A stretch of 64,000 nt of DNA from Polytrichum commune (taxonomy: Eukaryota; Streptophyta; Polytrichopsida; Polytrichales; Polytrichaceae). A program made the position numbers and the translations under genes. The stretch is from NCBI GenBank assembly GCA_950295325.1, contig OX485809.1, forward strand, positions 9,174,001 to 9,238,000. The letters run 5' to 3'. Position 1 is the stretch's first letter. Every line of letters begins with the position of its first letter. The notes beneath the pieces were generated by a model. It searched no databases. It was not told where the DNA came from and worked only from the letters and a program-made list of their open reading frames with translations. Positions 11,461 through 24,061 of the stretch are shown piece by piece.

Positions 11461-11650
11461 GGACGTAACCGGTTGGCCGCTTTGTTGAGCCGCGCAGGTG
11501 ACCTAAACAGTGGGTCACCTGTCACCATAACCGGTTGGGATGTCGAGGTTATCGTCTGCAAACCTGTGTGCTCAGAGCCAATCGTGTAGTGCCACCTCGG
11601 CGAAACAAAGTGGCCAACCGGTTACGTCTTTGAGAGCCGGTTGGTTTCAC
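11401..11650. promoter_or_regulatory. Cluster of ACCGGTT/CCGGTT boxes
   Basis: Five AACCGGTT boxes occur near 11418, 11436, 11467, 11529 and 11614, with a GCCGGTT variant near 11636. A further inverted repeat, CAGGTGACC (11495-11503) with GGTCACCTG (11513-11521), lies between them. No gene start is recognisable downstream, so a regulatory role is conjecture; a repeat-internal motif array is equally possible. Confidence 0.45.
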
Positions 11651-12900
11651 TTCCCACTTCATCGTATCGAAGGATATTGTCCAATTTCTGAAAGAATGGG
11701 TGTGAGGAATCCCTTTATCCTTTGAGATCAACGCTGGTTTTTAATGCACGATTCGAATACAATCCTCAAAGTGGGTGGTTATAGAAAATACGAAGGTATC
11801 TGGAAAATTGTTCCATAGAATTTATGGAAATTAGATCCAGTTTTTTAGTCCACAATCAGGGATGAGATACAGTATATGTGATTCTAGGTCGAATCTATGA
11901 GGTGGGTTGTTAGGGTTGGTCAACATTCTCACCTTAGAGAATGGAATCTTACCCAAGGAGGACCCACATGCACAAGATCATATTTTATCATAATAAACTG
12001 GAAGAAGCCAGATGACAGTTTCGGCTTTAGAAGTCACTTTATGTTGCACTTTATGTTACTATTGATTGGTTGCAACACTTCTATTGGGTGATAGAGTGAG
12101 TTTAAGTGGGGATGAGACTCAGCAGTATTGCTTTTTCCACCCGTCAAAAACATGTCAAATGCCTGTCACGCCTATCAAATGTGCATCTTGCATACATCTG
12201 GGGATGTGATTTCGGACATTTGAGGTTTGTGACGCGTGCAAAAAGCAACTCTAGAGGAGAGGGTCTGAGGGAGTTCAATCGCAAATTGTTGTTCTTGTAT
12301 TGACTTGATCACAAATCGTTGTTGTATCGACTTGATCATAAATCTTTGTTGTATTGACTCTAGGCATAAGGTAGAAGACCCATTTCCGATAACCATCCCA
12401 ATCATAACACATAGAGATCCCTAAAGCCGTGAATCTCCACACTTGTAGATGTAATTTCATAGTTAGGAATGTTGAAAATAGGTAGTGACCATGCCCCAAC
12501 ATAGTTTCCGTCACTAGTCTTGAATGCAATTATGCCCATGTCATAAACGGCAAAGCATATAACCTTAGGGACCAAATACATGTAATTGTTCACAATTTAC
12601 TAGATATTACACACATTCAATGTTCTAATGATCTAGTGTTTTAATGTTTTAGAGTTGAGCATACACTCCAAGGGACTTGATTGGTTTGAAGATTTGGGAT
12701 GCTTAGAAATAGAACATTTTTGTGAACATGATAATTAGAGAAATGCAAGTGCAAGTGGTGGTATTCGAACCCACATCTTTTCCTTCCCAAAGTTTATTTT
12801 AACTATGCTATACACATATTCTTAATGGAGATGATGAAAATTTCATAATTTTATATGATGATAAAGAGCAAGGTAAAAGTGGATTTTGATGTTCTCCACA
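11651..12900. other. Intergenic DNA; possible SINE relic near 12757-12810
   Basis: No gene recognised. On the minus strand a TAGCATAGTTA followed about 40 nt later by GGGTTCGAATACC resembles pol III A and B boxes of a tRNA-derived SINE. No clean tail or target duplication was found, so this is only a possible relic. Confidence 0.3.
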
Positions 12901-13047
12901 ACGTTTACATCCATCTTGCATTCACGTACTCCGTTGGTCCCTCAAGTGTAGTGTGCAGCAAACTTGGACGGGCTCCGCCTTTTCCACCAATGGGAGTGCT
13001 TGAAGTGTAATGGTCACGGGCTCTCAGTCTCATGTGTGAAGTGGCCC
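12901..13047. mobile_element. Truncated copy of Harbinger-like MITE family 1
   Basis: Contains the right-end part of the family (CTCCGTTGGTCCCTCAAG, GGCTCCGCCTTTTCCACCAA, CTCTCAGTCT) and ends GTGTGAAGTGGCCC followed by TTA (13048-13050). The left two thirds are missing. Same orientation as the copy at 58773-59246. Confidence 0.8.
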
Positions 13048-13050
13048 TTA

Positions 13051-13667
13051 GAGCCCCAGATTCGTTTTTTGAGTGTGTTAAGGGGCCTCCAAGACGCAAA
13101 TGTCACTCCAAAACTAGGGTTTGCCTCCCAAACTTTTGACTTTGTGGTTCACTCTATCTCCTTTAATCTCGGCAATACAAAGATGGGCGTGTCCAATAAT
13201 TCTCACATATTCATTGACGAGGGGATCGCGTCCTTATTTCATAATGTAGCGTTAGGTAGTGTGAAGTATTTCTACCAATTGGATCATCAAATTCATATTA
13301 AATGTGTCATGACATAGGCCATTGCGCTCAGTTACTACAAAGAATTAGCCTTTTTGACACTCATTTTGATGTACTTTTAGTCTCATGAGTCTTTTGAAAC
13401 ATTGGTATTTGATTTGAGTTCATTTCATATCAAACCTCGAATCTCACATCGTATGTTTACCCTAAACACCCACTATATTTGATGCTTTGGATGCTTGTTT
13501 TCAACCTCAATCTTGTGATCTTGGGACCTACATGGATGTTGTTTGCATGATCACCCAAAGGTGGTCAACACCAATATTGTGTATTTATCTACAATTAACC
13601 CAGATAAAAGGGAGAAATTTGTGTTTCATTATCATGCACACGTATATATATAACCTTTGACAATCTA
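13051..13667. other. Intergenic DNA, nothing assigned
   Basis: A 117-codon frame spanning 12964-13317 begins inside the truncated MITE and has no recognisable domain; it is treated as chance. No other feature seen. Confidence 0.4.
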
Positions 13668-14105
13668 TAGTCTACCCTCTATAAATGTTAACCCTCAAGA
13701 GTGGATCAAAGTTAACATTTATAGAGGTGTTAACAATTAACATTTTTTTTTTGAGCAATATACAAATCTTAACATTTATAAATATAAGCAATTGTGAAGA
13801 GTCCTTGTGAGAGAATACCATTCATAAAATTGCAAACCCAATCAAAACTTTATTCAATATCAAGTTTACAAATCACGGGTGAGAGAGAGAGGAATGTAAC
13901 TGGATGTGTAGTTTTTATCATCCATATTATGGTTGTATTTCATTCGTTAACATTTATAGAGTCAAATTTACAAAGAAGGGAGTACCATTTTGTTAACAGT
14001 TAACACATTTAACATTCATAGTGTGCAATATGTGGGGAGTAGAAGAAAGTTAACATTTAGAGAGGGTTAACACCTATAAGTGTAACATTTATAGAGGGTG
14101 GAGTG
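13668..14105. mobile_element. Pogo/Emigrant-like MITE, 438 bp
   Basis: Ends are AGTCTACCCTCTATAAATG and its diverged inverse (TTTATAGAGGGTGGAGTG), flanked by TA on both sides. The TIR is close to the CAGT...ACCTCTATAAAT consensus of plant pogo-type (Emigrant/Lemi1) elements. Subterminal TAACATTTATAGAG-type motifs repeat several times. It is a reverse-orientation relative of the longer element at 34213-34842 and lacks that element's internal coding segment. Confidence 0.8.
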
Positions 14106-14624
14106 TATGAACGTTTTTGATACCATGTGCTACCAGATATAAAAGTCTGAGTCTCTTTTAATAGTGTTACCCAATGGTTTACTACAAAAATTGATACCCA
14201 CACACGACTTTTCTTTCCACGTGCTCATCGAAACCCTAAGCAAATCCGGCCGGTTTTATGCACAGTTACCGTCTACCAAGCTCAAAACAAGGATAATATA
14301 GCAAGTGTATGTTATTACCTACATGCCAATATTCAAGTACACCTAAGGTGATTGCATCCACGCTAGGAGTTACTTGAGACGGGTTCTAACAACACGTACA
14401 TATCCCCATGGAAATTGTTTAGAAGCTATTTATGTACAAGTTTCACCTTGAGAATATCAAAGACATTCACCTTGACTCCCCAAAAAAGAACAAAACTCTT
14501 GATCGTTTGTGTGTCTCGTTTGGGGTTGGGAACATGCACATGTAATTTATAATTTCCTTGAAACTCCTAGATTTGGTGAAATGCTCACTCATCATCCGTG
14601 ACCATACGAGGTGCAAGTACCTTG

Positions 14625-15016
14625 GCACACTAAATATGATAGTTAGTGTTTGATACACTAAATGTCAATGACCCTATGAAAGTAAGTAACATTAATTGTA
14701 AAGTCAAACACTAAATATCAACTATGGTAATATGTGAAAGTTACATGTTTGATTTTAGTGTTAGTAAAGATATGAAAAGAATGACATTGACTTCGGCAGT
14801 TGAGAAATTAGCGAGCATGAAGGTGGGACGCCATCCCTAAAACCACAAGTCCAATGAAATCCATGCTTCACATGAAGGGGGGTGGCAGTAGGGAAGGTAG
14901 CAACACATTTATGTCTAACACTAATTGTCAAGGAATTGAAAATTAGTGTTGAACAAGGTAGGGTGGTAACAACATTAAATATAATCAAACACTAAATATT
15001 GTATTTAGTGTAGTGT
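14625..15016. mobile_element. ACACTAAAT-type MITE, about 390 bp
   Basis: Left end reads CACACTAAATATGATAGT then TAGTGTTTGA. The right end, read inversely, is CACTACACTAAATACAATAT then TTAGTGTTTGA. Each terminus is itself a near-palindrome (ACACTAAAT...TTAGTGT). No ORF of note; target duplication not resolved. Confidence 0.6.
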
Positions 15017-15136
15017 CCTTCGGGAACAACAACAATGTGACTAGGCAAGTCTCCAATGACCTTACTTTACTTTTATTCATAGTTTAAAAAAAAATCCGAG
15101 TATCACAACCGGATGGATTCGTGATCGGGAGCCACT

Positions 15137-15466
15137 ATGAAGGCCAATAAGGTTTGGGAGTTCATCAACCACAAGATGGAAGAGTGTGACAAGTTTTGTA
15201 GTTTCTCATATAGAGGCCATTACATATGGCACACATTTGAGAGGAAGAAAGCAAGGCAATGCATTGGGATGTTGTACAAGATTATTAAGGGTTATAACTA
15301 CAAGTATGGGAATGTAAAAGGTTTTCCCGATTTGTTTTGTTGTGTTGGGTTAGACGGAGTGGTCTTAGGACACACTTCCATGTTACTAGAAGAAGAAAAC
15401 TTGATCATTGCAACCATCCATTGCAACTCGGCCCTTGCAGCTTGGCTAGTGGTGCATCTATTTTAA
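15137..15466 (+). CDS. Unidentified open frame, 109 aa
   Basis: An uninterrupted 109-codon frame from ATG 15137. The peptide has ordinary globular composition (several Cys, His, Trp and charged helices: EFINHKMEECDKFCSF, GFPDLFCCVGLDGV, LEEENLIIATIHCNSALAAW), unlike the low-complexity frames elsewhere. I recognise no domain. It may be a fragment of a repeat-encoded protein or a host gene exon. No leader, TATA or splice sites support expression. Confidence 0.35.
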   Translation: MKANKVWEFINHKMEECDKFCSFSYRGHYIWHTFERKKARQCIGMLYKIIKGYNYKYGNVKGFPDLFCCVGLDGVVLGHTSMLLEEENLIIATIHCNSALAAWLVVHLF

Positions 15467-16546
15467 ATTTATTTTTAAATGTTCAAAAGAATTTGAGACA
15501 ATTTGTTATTAGTATAAAATTCACTACCATGGTTAGTCCAAACCATTAGGGCAAATATAGACATGCACAACTTTGCTAATTGTTTCATATTATCATATAG
15601 TATTAGTACATTCAAACTCAACTCCAATGCATGAGCCCTGAGCCGTGGACAAAGAATGACGATGATAAGTTGAACAAAATGAATTTTGCATCATGGACGA
15701 TTCAGACACAATATTGTATCAATACTTGAACAGAGAAGAGCTCGAAGAACTGTACTTGAAAGAGGGAATGCTTTCAACGATGATTTACCATAAAGGACCT
15801 CAAGGATTGATGTCTTTGATGATTTTCAATAACAAAAACGTTAAAAAACATTTTATAATATATTTTATAATGTATGTTATAATGTTGCCGCTGACCTCTA
15901 GACTTTAAAATGCAACACTAAGCTTGGCCCTTGCAATAGTGGCAAATTTGGCAAAATTCCATAGATGACCAAAATTTGGAGCCCCCTCCACATGGAGGTG
16001 TATACTAATTCCCCCCCCCCCCAAAAAAAAAAGTCAATGGCCAACACGATTGTAGGGGTTAGTTGAAGTTTGAGGAGGGGGACTTGACCACCTCTCTTTT
16101 TTGAAACCCGAAATTCAATTTTCGCTTTTGCATAAGAACTTGGTTGGTGTGGACCCGAGTTTGTTGTATCTTACAATGTTTTTTTCATGATGCCTTACTC
16201 TCGTTATTCAAACCTTGCCCAAAGTTTTCATACTTTCATATTATTTTCATATTTCTAGCATCTGAAGGCATAAAGCGCAACTAGTAACCATGCAACATCC
16301 AAAGTAGATAAGTGCAAATACAACCATATTCCAACTTACATGTTGGACAAGAAGACAAATTTATTCTCTCATATGTTGCCCCCCCCCCCCCCACTCCACG
16401 TGGAAGTGCTCGACCATTAAGATGCTTGAAGATTTTGGTAAAAGCTCTCTGATGTTGGCAAACTCTATTTTACTTTTTTGGAGTGGCCAACTTGTGGAAG
16501 TGTGCCCTTAGGAAGAAGGATGTAGCTTTTGATAACTACACAAAGA
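15467..16546. other. Intergenic DNA with C12-A10 and C14 runs
   Basis: Contains C12 followed by a run of A at 16011-16031 and C14 at 16379-16392. No gene recognised. Confidence 0.5.
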
Positions 16547-16916
16547 CTACACTAAATATCATATTTAGTGTCACCACATACATTTGTCTTGCTCATTTTG
16601 AGCTTTAAACCGCCCATGTAGTGTCACCAACATTGAGTGTAAACGTAAAATTATTTGTCATTGCTTGTAGAAAATTCAGGGTATCATAGATTTACAACAA
16701 TGCAACTACTTTCACTTACTAAGTGGGGTTTCATCCAAAATTCAGTCATCCATGACAATATTTCATTACATTATTATTAAGATAGAATGATCAAAATTTA
16801 TTTGAATAATTGACATGGATTTCATCCAAATCTCAATACCCATGATAATTTGTAAACTTATTCATAAGAAGTGTAAACATAAAATGCCATATGACACTAA
16901 ATACAATATTTAATAC
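16547..16916. mobile_element. ACACTAAAT-type MITE, about 370 bp (ends approximate)
   Basis: ACTACACTAAATATCATATT followed by TAGTGTCAC at the left is matched inversely by ATGACACTAAATACAATATT followed by TAATACAC at the right. Same nested-palindrome ends as the other family members, more diverged. Confidence 0.4.
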
Positions 16917-18001
16917 ACTATTCATTGCCCAAATGTGTGTAGGGATGATGGGATGTTGAAGTTTGGCTAGATTTGGCGACAACATTATCAAATTTACATG
17001 GAGGTGAAGGTGGACTTGGATAACTTCCATATAGGTGGACATTCCAAATTGCTATAATCATTATCCCAATTAATGAGGGAGGGCTAATAATGAGTGTGGA
17101 AAATTAGTGAAGGTGATACCAAACTTCTTAGTGCTATGAAATTGATGCCACCAAACGATCTAGGAAGCATTGTTCATCCTGACACTATTCATAACAAGTA
17201 ACGGAACTATTCATCCTAGCATTATTCACTTTGCATGTAAATGTTTTTAATCACTCTACAAACATTGTAGAATGTGCACTAATTTCCTTGAAATGTATAG
17301 TTATGAGCATGTATTCATGAACTTAGCATTGCTTAATAAAAAAAAGTAACCCTCACTAATATTGAGACTTGGCAAAATAATGTGTGATTTCATAAATGAA
17401 TTCCACATGTACTAATTGGGATAATCGGTGTAGTTCCCAATCCGCACAACAACAATACATTTTGTCTTGTGCACGTGAGTTTTGACCAAATGAAGAAGAT
17501 ATGGCAATGTATTGTCATTTGTTCCCCATGCATAGAATATGCAACATGTGCAACATGTGTTGATGTCTATGTTGACAATCTCGACACACAACAATGCATT
17601 TTGAACGAGATCGTTGTTGACAAGCACATTTTTGATATAACAAGTAACAAGAGTAAGTGGAGCAAGTTAAGGACCGTATGGTGGCAAGGTTGCTCCTAAC
17701 AAGCCATATAGGGACCATATGGACCACATTCCACAACCTACAAGAACCCAAATAGATGGGAAGTTTATGATACCATATACTATTACTACACTTAACATAT
17801 TGTCATAGGTTTTATTTTACGCTAAGTGTAGTACATTGGTGGATCATTTTATGGTTACTTACACATGTACATGACTATTACAAGCATGCATGATTTATGA
17901 TAGTACATGTGATTGACGATGCACAATGCTTTCTTGTAAGCAAGAGTTATGTAGTTTGGAACTCTCAAACTTGAGCATGAAAGGCTTTCATGTTTTCCTA
18001 A
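16917..18001. other. Intergenic DNA with a small hairpin
   Basis: A short inverted pair, TACTACACTTA (about 17783) and TAAGTGTAGTA (about 17823), resembles a collapsed ACACTAAAT-type element. The overlapping open frames at 17412-17751 have no recognisable domain. Confidence 0.35.
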
Positions 18002-18480
18002 GGGCCACTTCACACACGAGACTGAGGACCCGTGACCATTGCACTTCAAGCACTCTCATTGGTGGTCCAAGTTCACTTCACACTACACTTGGTGGACCAA
18101 CGGAGTAAGTGAATCCAAGATGGATGTAAAGTCTATATGGATTTTTACATGGCATCAAATAGATCATGTTTCATGGTCACTGGAACTATTTTCAAAACCA
18201 CCTCTTGTAGGTAGGTAGGCCTAACACAAAACCGGGAGACCATGGCACTTCACATGCTCACAACCGTTGATTTATTCTATTTTATCATGTGTGAGGACCA
18301 TGCATGAATAGAAATTTATCGAAATAGCATTTGGTTGAGGGCCCAGTCAGAGATGACTTCAAGCTACACTTGAGGGCCTGTGACCACACAACATGATCTT
18401 GGGACGGCCTTTGCACAGTTCTTTTGGGCTCTCAAAATTTTTTCATGGTCACAGCTCTTGGTGTGCGTGTGAAGTGACTG
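18002..18480. mobile_element. Harbinger-like MITE family 1, 479 bp (inverted copy)
   Basis: Begins GGGCCACTTCACACACGAG after TAA and ends in GTGTGAAGTGACTG, a degenerate inverse. The interior matches the other copies in reverse order (CACTCTCATTGGTGGTCCAA; TTGATTTATTCTATTTTATC; CTTTTGGGCTCTCA). No coding capacity. Confidence 0.8.
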
Positions 18481-18831
18481 TATATTTCTTTTCAAAATTC
18501 CAAAATATGCTCAGTCATCTTTGTACTTTATATCTCACAGGCTGTGAATTTGTGACCTTAAAATCATGGTCTAATTGTATTTATTCTTGGATGCTTGTGA
18601 GTGAGAAGGACATATATATGGTGTGCTACTTTTGTATGGTAGTGGGGTTGTAATGTATGCAAAGGCAACATTGTTTTAGTTTCTTGCAAATTTTGTGTTA
18701 CAAATTTGGCATCACACATAAACTCGTCTGACACATGACACCCCCTCTTTCTTCATTTGTATGTAAATCCTTATTTCAACCTAAGATTTGCTATAGTGGA
18801 GCTTACACTTTTTTCAACTTAACTTGCGCCC

Positions 18832-19540
18832 CATATATGCAATGGTGATTTTTCACAAGGTCCCTAACATGTCCAGGGACATGTTCATAAAAAAAATAAA
18901 AAAATAAAAAAATAAAAAATCCCAGTGGACGGGTTCTTAGAAAATGAACCGGTTTTTGGACGTGTCAAGTTCACTTTGGACGGATTCTAAAAATAACATT
19001 TTTATTTTTTTTATTTTTTTCCAAAAAAAATGGTACAAATATCACTTACATTATGTCATATATGACATGTGAATATAAGCATAATGCAATCAAAGCACTA
19101 ATACCCAATCAAAATATCAATCTTGAAGTGCTTGATTCACCTGCATACATTAATTCATCAACCATAAAATTTAGAATGGGGTGTACTGGAAAGATGAGAA
19201 TCGACAACAAAAGACATATAACTGATGAACATTGAAGGCATAATTTGTCAAGATCCTATTGTTTCCAAGTGCAACCAGTCACATGTCAACATCTTTCGTT
19301 TTTTTTTCTTCTAATTTTTTACCAACATTGTAAAGACTTATTCATACCTCTTGCGGGACATGTATTTTCATTTTCAAACCGGTTTTGAGATGGGTTGTTT
19401 TTTCTTTAACCTTTCCATGGACGGGTTGGTTTAGAAATTACCGGTTTTGGGACAGGTTGCAATTTTTTTTTACCTTTCAATTCAAGGTTTTTGGACACGG
19501 ACGGGCAAAAACTTTGTGAAAAATCAGCCCTGCATATATG
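18832..19540. mobile_element. Candidate TIR element, about 709 bp
   Basis: CATATATGCAATGGTGATTT followed by TTCACAAGGT at the left is matched inversely by ACTTTGTGAAAAATCAGCCC followed by TGCATATATG at the right. The interior contains A-rich tracts with inverse T-rich tracts and several GACGGGTT / ACCGGTT motifs. No transposase; superfamily unclear. Confidence 0.5.
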
Positions 19541-21301
19541 TGCTAAACGGGCGAGTGTCGGTTGACTTGGGCAATGATAGTGATAAGATTTATCCAAATT
19601 ACAAAACATGTTCATTTGGATTGAACATGTTATCCATACCACCTCTCTAATGATTTGGGCGAACCAACCCATACATTCGTTCCTTGCTAGATGGCTAAAC
19701 TTTTGTCTCCAAGGAAAACTTTTCTTCTCCAGTGTACGGGTTGGTTTGCCCTAGCCTTCTCTAATGGACTTCTTTGCTCACAACATGAGTACTTACATTG
19801 TTAAATTAAAGTAGATATCAATATCCTCAATATCCAAGGTAGATGCGATGCTCATCTTTGGAAATCAAACAACACCAAAGCCATCTTACTATGCACAAAC
19901 ATTACGACACAAAATTGCCGAGTCCGACAACCATTAAAACAACGACATCAACAAGCATTCACCATAGGAAACAAATAACATAACAAAAAAACTCCAATAT
20001 TGAAATATTACAACTACAAGTGAAGGTATTGCCATTTACCATGTGAGATCCATCAATCCTTAAAAATAAGGGTTTATCGCCCTCACAATATCCTTTCACA
20101 AACTCCTTCTCTAGCTTGGTGTCCTTTGTCCCCGATATAAGATCCCACCAAAGGCAAAGGTGTAAGATGACATAACATAATAGACAAATGAGATTAGAGT
20201 GGGGTTTGACTCATAGCCCATAAATTAATGAGTTAAAATTTGTGGTTTGAAGTGTGTGCATGTGCGCCACACAATCTTGGCCATTGTCTATTCTTTAAGG
20301 AAAGACATGACCATTAATGGTTACATCGATCATCAAAAGACAATTTTACTTAAGCAATAACCATACATGTGTTGGAATTAGAGCAAACACCAATCACACT
20401 CCCAATAAATACTCATGACCTCAAACCAAAGGTTCTACCCAAAGATACATAATGGTCACTTTGTTTATATATCGAGATGTGAGGGGCCTAATTAAATCCA
20501 AGGGCACCCTCCAACCTTCACCAAAGACCCTACGAAGGCATGCTATGAGGAGGGCCCCAAACCCTCTCAAAAACTCCAAGACGTGCATTATATATATACA
20601 CACACTCACATATACATACAAATAACCAAGCAAGTTGCGCAAAGGGCCTCAACTCAAAGAGGGCATCTATCCTTGGCCTTTGAATATTGGAGCTCGTTCT
20701 TTTGAAGTGTGGAGAATCCAAGGGTAGATATGAGACATACACTTGTTTATTTACAATGTTTAATCCAAGTGACATAGAAAACCCCCCCCCCCCCCCTCAC
20801 CCCACCCCACTACGCCATGGAAGCAACCAAAAAGAGGGTTTGAATACAAAATCAAAAGCTCTTAAAAACCAAAAAATGTATTAAAATAAAATTATGAAGA
20901 ACCTGTAGTACCATTGGCACCAAGGATATAATTTTAAAGTTTATTTATATCAATAAAAATGGGTTTCAAGAGTTTATAGTCGTTCTCACCTCACATACTT
21001 ATATGCCTTGCCACAACCTAAGGAGATAAAAAAGAGGAAAAAAGAAGTATGTGGAGGGGGTTGAAGGAGGTATGGAGAAAGGGTTTAGGAGTCATACCTC
21101 AATCTTGTCTTCTTGATTGGCTCTCATCGTGTTCCACCTTTTCTGCAACCTTGTCTTTAATCTCTATCATTTAATTTTCCATATAACCACCCCACTCCTT
21201 TTTGGGTCTTCCATATGACCTATTTCCTTTTGGATGTCTGCTTCTTTTTGGCCTCCCTCTTTTTGCTCCCTCCTTCCCTATTACTTTTCACTTCATATGC
21301 T
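19541..21301. other. Intergenic DNA with C15 run
   Basis: No gene recognised. C15 run at 20782-20796 and a short AT-dinucleotide stretch near 20591. Confidence 0.5.
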
Positions 21302-21718
21302 CTCGGGGAGTGCACTTAAAGTTAAGACTGGGAATCACGTGAGTGCGTACTTTTCACCCCCCTATGTATGTACTAAAAAATCATCTAAAAATTGTAAAAA
21401 AATAAAATGAAGTTGTTAAACACAATCTAAAGTTCTTGTTGTATAAATTTCAAAAAAATCCATTGTAAATATTTTTAAATTGATTTTTGAAGCAAAAAAC
21501 AACGCATTTTAGTTCAAACTTCTATCAATTGTTTTTTTAATAATTTTTAAATACTTTTCATATGGAAATTTATACCAAGTGATAGATATATACGTAATGA
21601 TTTGGCACTTAAAATTTCTTAATTTAAAAACTATTTTAAGGCCAAGTATTGTAGGGGGTATGCCATTAAAACGCACTCACGTGTATTCCTAATCTTAACT
21701 TTAAGTGCACTCCCCGGG
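21302..21718. mobile_element. hAT-like MITE, 417 bp, with 8-bp target duplication
   Basis: TIRs start CTCGGGGAGTGCACTTAAAG and the inverse ends CTTTAAGTGCACTCCCCGGG; similarity continues inward to CACGTGAGTGCGT, about 48 bp in all. Flanks are CATATGCT (21294-21301) and CATTTGCT (21719-21726), an 8-bp duplication with one mismatch, as hAT elements make. The interior is AT-rich and non-coding. Confidence 0.8.
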
Positions 21719-21726
21719 CATTTGCT

Positions 21727-24061
21727 GCCACCACGTCACTCCTTATGTTGTTTATAACATCGTACATCATATTCATACACATGTGCATACGATTTTAGGC
21801 TATAAATAAAATATTACATTTAGGCGAACATTTTATAGATGAAATATTGAGTTTTGCCCTCATTGTCGAATGTCGACGACCCTTCCAAGATATCATTGAC
21901 AACATGCCCCTACCACCAATTTAGACTTTATCAAATAAAAAACTTTCATCTAGTCTTGATTAGAATTTAGGAGTATTTACAACGGTGTAAACAATGAGCA
22001 ATTACGAGGTTCTATGGGACGTGGAATCAAACGGCCTCCTTTGTCCCTCTTGGTTAGCACGAATTTGACCAAGCTTCCTCATAGGTAGATTTAGCATAGT
22101 CATTGCATCCGGTTGGTTACATTTATATGTATGATGATTTTCTTGGCAATACTAAAATCTCGGACCGTTCTCATGAAATCCCAACCATGGTTATCAAGCT
22201 CCTACTTCCTACATTGTTGAAATTTGTACCATAAAATATAGCATAAAGTAGTGTGTTCGACAATCTTGTATGACAATAGGCCACCGTATGCATGTGTTGT
22301 CCGCAACCAATACACAATATCTGGTTTGGATTTATACTAATTTTTTGAGTCGGGAGTTTATTATGTATTTTACCATGTATTATGCACAATAACTATTCAT
22401 TCATAGTGACATATTGTCGATGTATAACCTCGTCTATCATATCTTTTTATTTTTTTTGTTATGTTAGTGTACTTGGAATCTAGGTCATCTCCAACCTTAG
22501 AAGAAGCCTTAGATAATCTAAATGGAATATTTGAATGTAGCAAATGAGTCATTGGTAGAGGTGTTACCACAAAATAAATTACCATTAATTAAAAAAAATC
22601 CATTGACGGATATAATTTCATATAAAATAGAAGTTCTTGTTTTTCTTTTTTCTTCTTTTTTCACAAATTGAAAACTAGAAGGTATTGTGACATTGAGACC
22701 TCTCTATACTTTACATTGTTCATTTTTTCATCTAGCAGTTTGACAAATGAACCTTGTGGTGGGACATCCCAAATAAACCGGAGCCTCCTTGATGATTGGT
22801 TTTGTAGTTGTAAGTGATCGAAAATAGAAACCAACTTTGAACATGAGAGCGTGTACAAGTTATCGAGATAATCTCAACGCCGCTTTGATCACCCTCGATT
22901 TGAATGTAGAGAATATCCAATAATATTTTGCATAGTATCATCAATCCCACATGACACTCTTATGAATTTGAATAATGTTATGAATGGAGCCAAATCACTA
23001 CCTTAATTCTCTAATGAAGTGACTTGACCTTAGCTTGGCCTTCCTTAAATAATCTTCTTATCATTCTCTAGTACCTATTATTAAGGCTCATGTTTGTTTA
23101 AATTAACTTGTATCCCTATAATCATCACAACCGATATTATAATTCATCTTTTAACCTCAAACTTCCACAATAAAAAGCTTACTTGACCAAATAATCAAAT
23201 AAACTCTTTACAACTAAACATATATCCTCAACACTACAACTTCAAAATATATATTTTTTATTAAATTGGCCTCTTATATATCATTGTTTGACAATTTGAA
23301 GTAGTCTACCATGTTACGTTGTCGCCTTGAATCAAATGCACTTTGGCGTTTGCTTCACAATAACTTCATATGATTTTCTTTCCATATGTTTTAAGTATGA
23401 AAAATTCACTTAAGTTATTAATGTCTTGCATTGTCATTATATCACACATAGTCCAAATTATACTACCCTACATAAATCCATGTCATTGTCACATCAGTGG
23501 TGTGCCATTCAGGGTTTGTTGAATCCATACGTCATACCTAATTTTATTTCAACATTTTTTGACTCCTCATTGTGCTTTGAGCTTTTTTTGATGGCATCTC
23601 TTTGAGTCCTCCCCTCCTTTGTTCTTGTTACCATTCTTTAGATGAAGATAGTTACATTGTGGCCCATGAGAGCTTCTTTACTTTGAAATTTGGATTTTGC
23701 CTTGGTACCATGTATGTGGAACAAGAGTTGATTCAATACATCGGAGTGTTACATGAGACAATGCTCATTTAAAAGTTAAGGGAGGATGTGGGCTCTTATA
23801 AAAGTAATAGGATTGCCTGAATTGGAGATGGATGCGTCAACAATGTTGTTGACAAATGAATAAATCACTATTGCACTACAAAGCCCTAGTTTTTATAAGG
23901 TTGAAGTTAAATTGGGTTTAGAAGATGTCATGTTCCTTAGTGTTTCAAATGAAGATATCGTTCTCCTTTTCTTTTCAAGTCCCCATGTTCATTTTCTTGT
24001 GCATCTTTGCATAGGTGTCACCTTGCAATGAATCATTTTCCTTACATGGCCATGTATTCAA
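21727..24061. other. AT-rich intergenic DNA, nothing assigned
   Basis: No recognisable gene, RNA or TIR pair. Short frames on both strands lack coding character. Confidence 0.4.

Noticed and set aside
12757-12810. tRNA gene on the minus strand
   Set aside because: Box-like motifs exist, but the cloverleaf does not close; at most a SINE relic.
13794-14003. 69-codon frame inside the short pogo-like MITE
   Set aside because: Lies wholly within non-coding MITE sequence, in an orientation unrelated to the transposase remnant of the longer copy.
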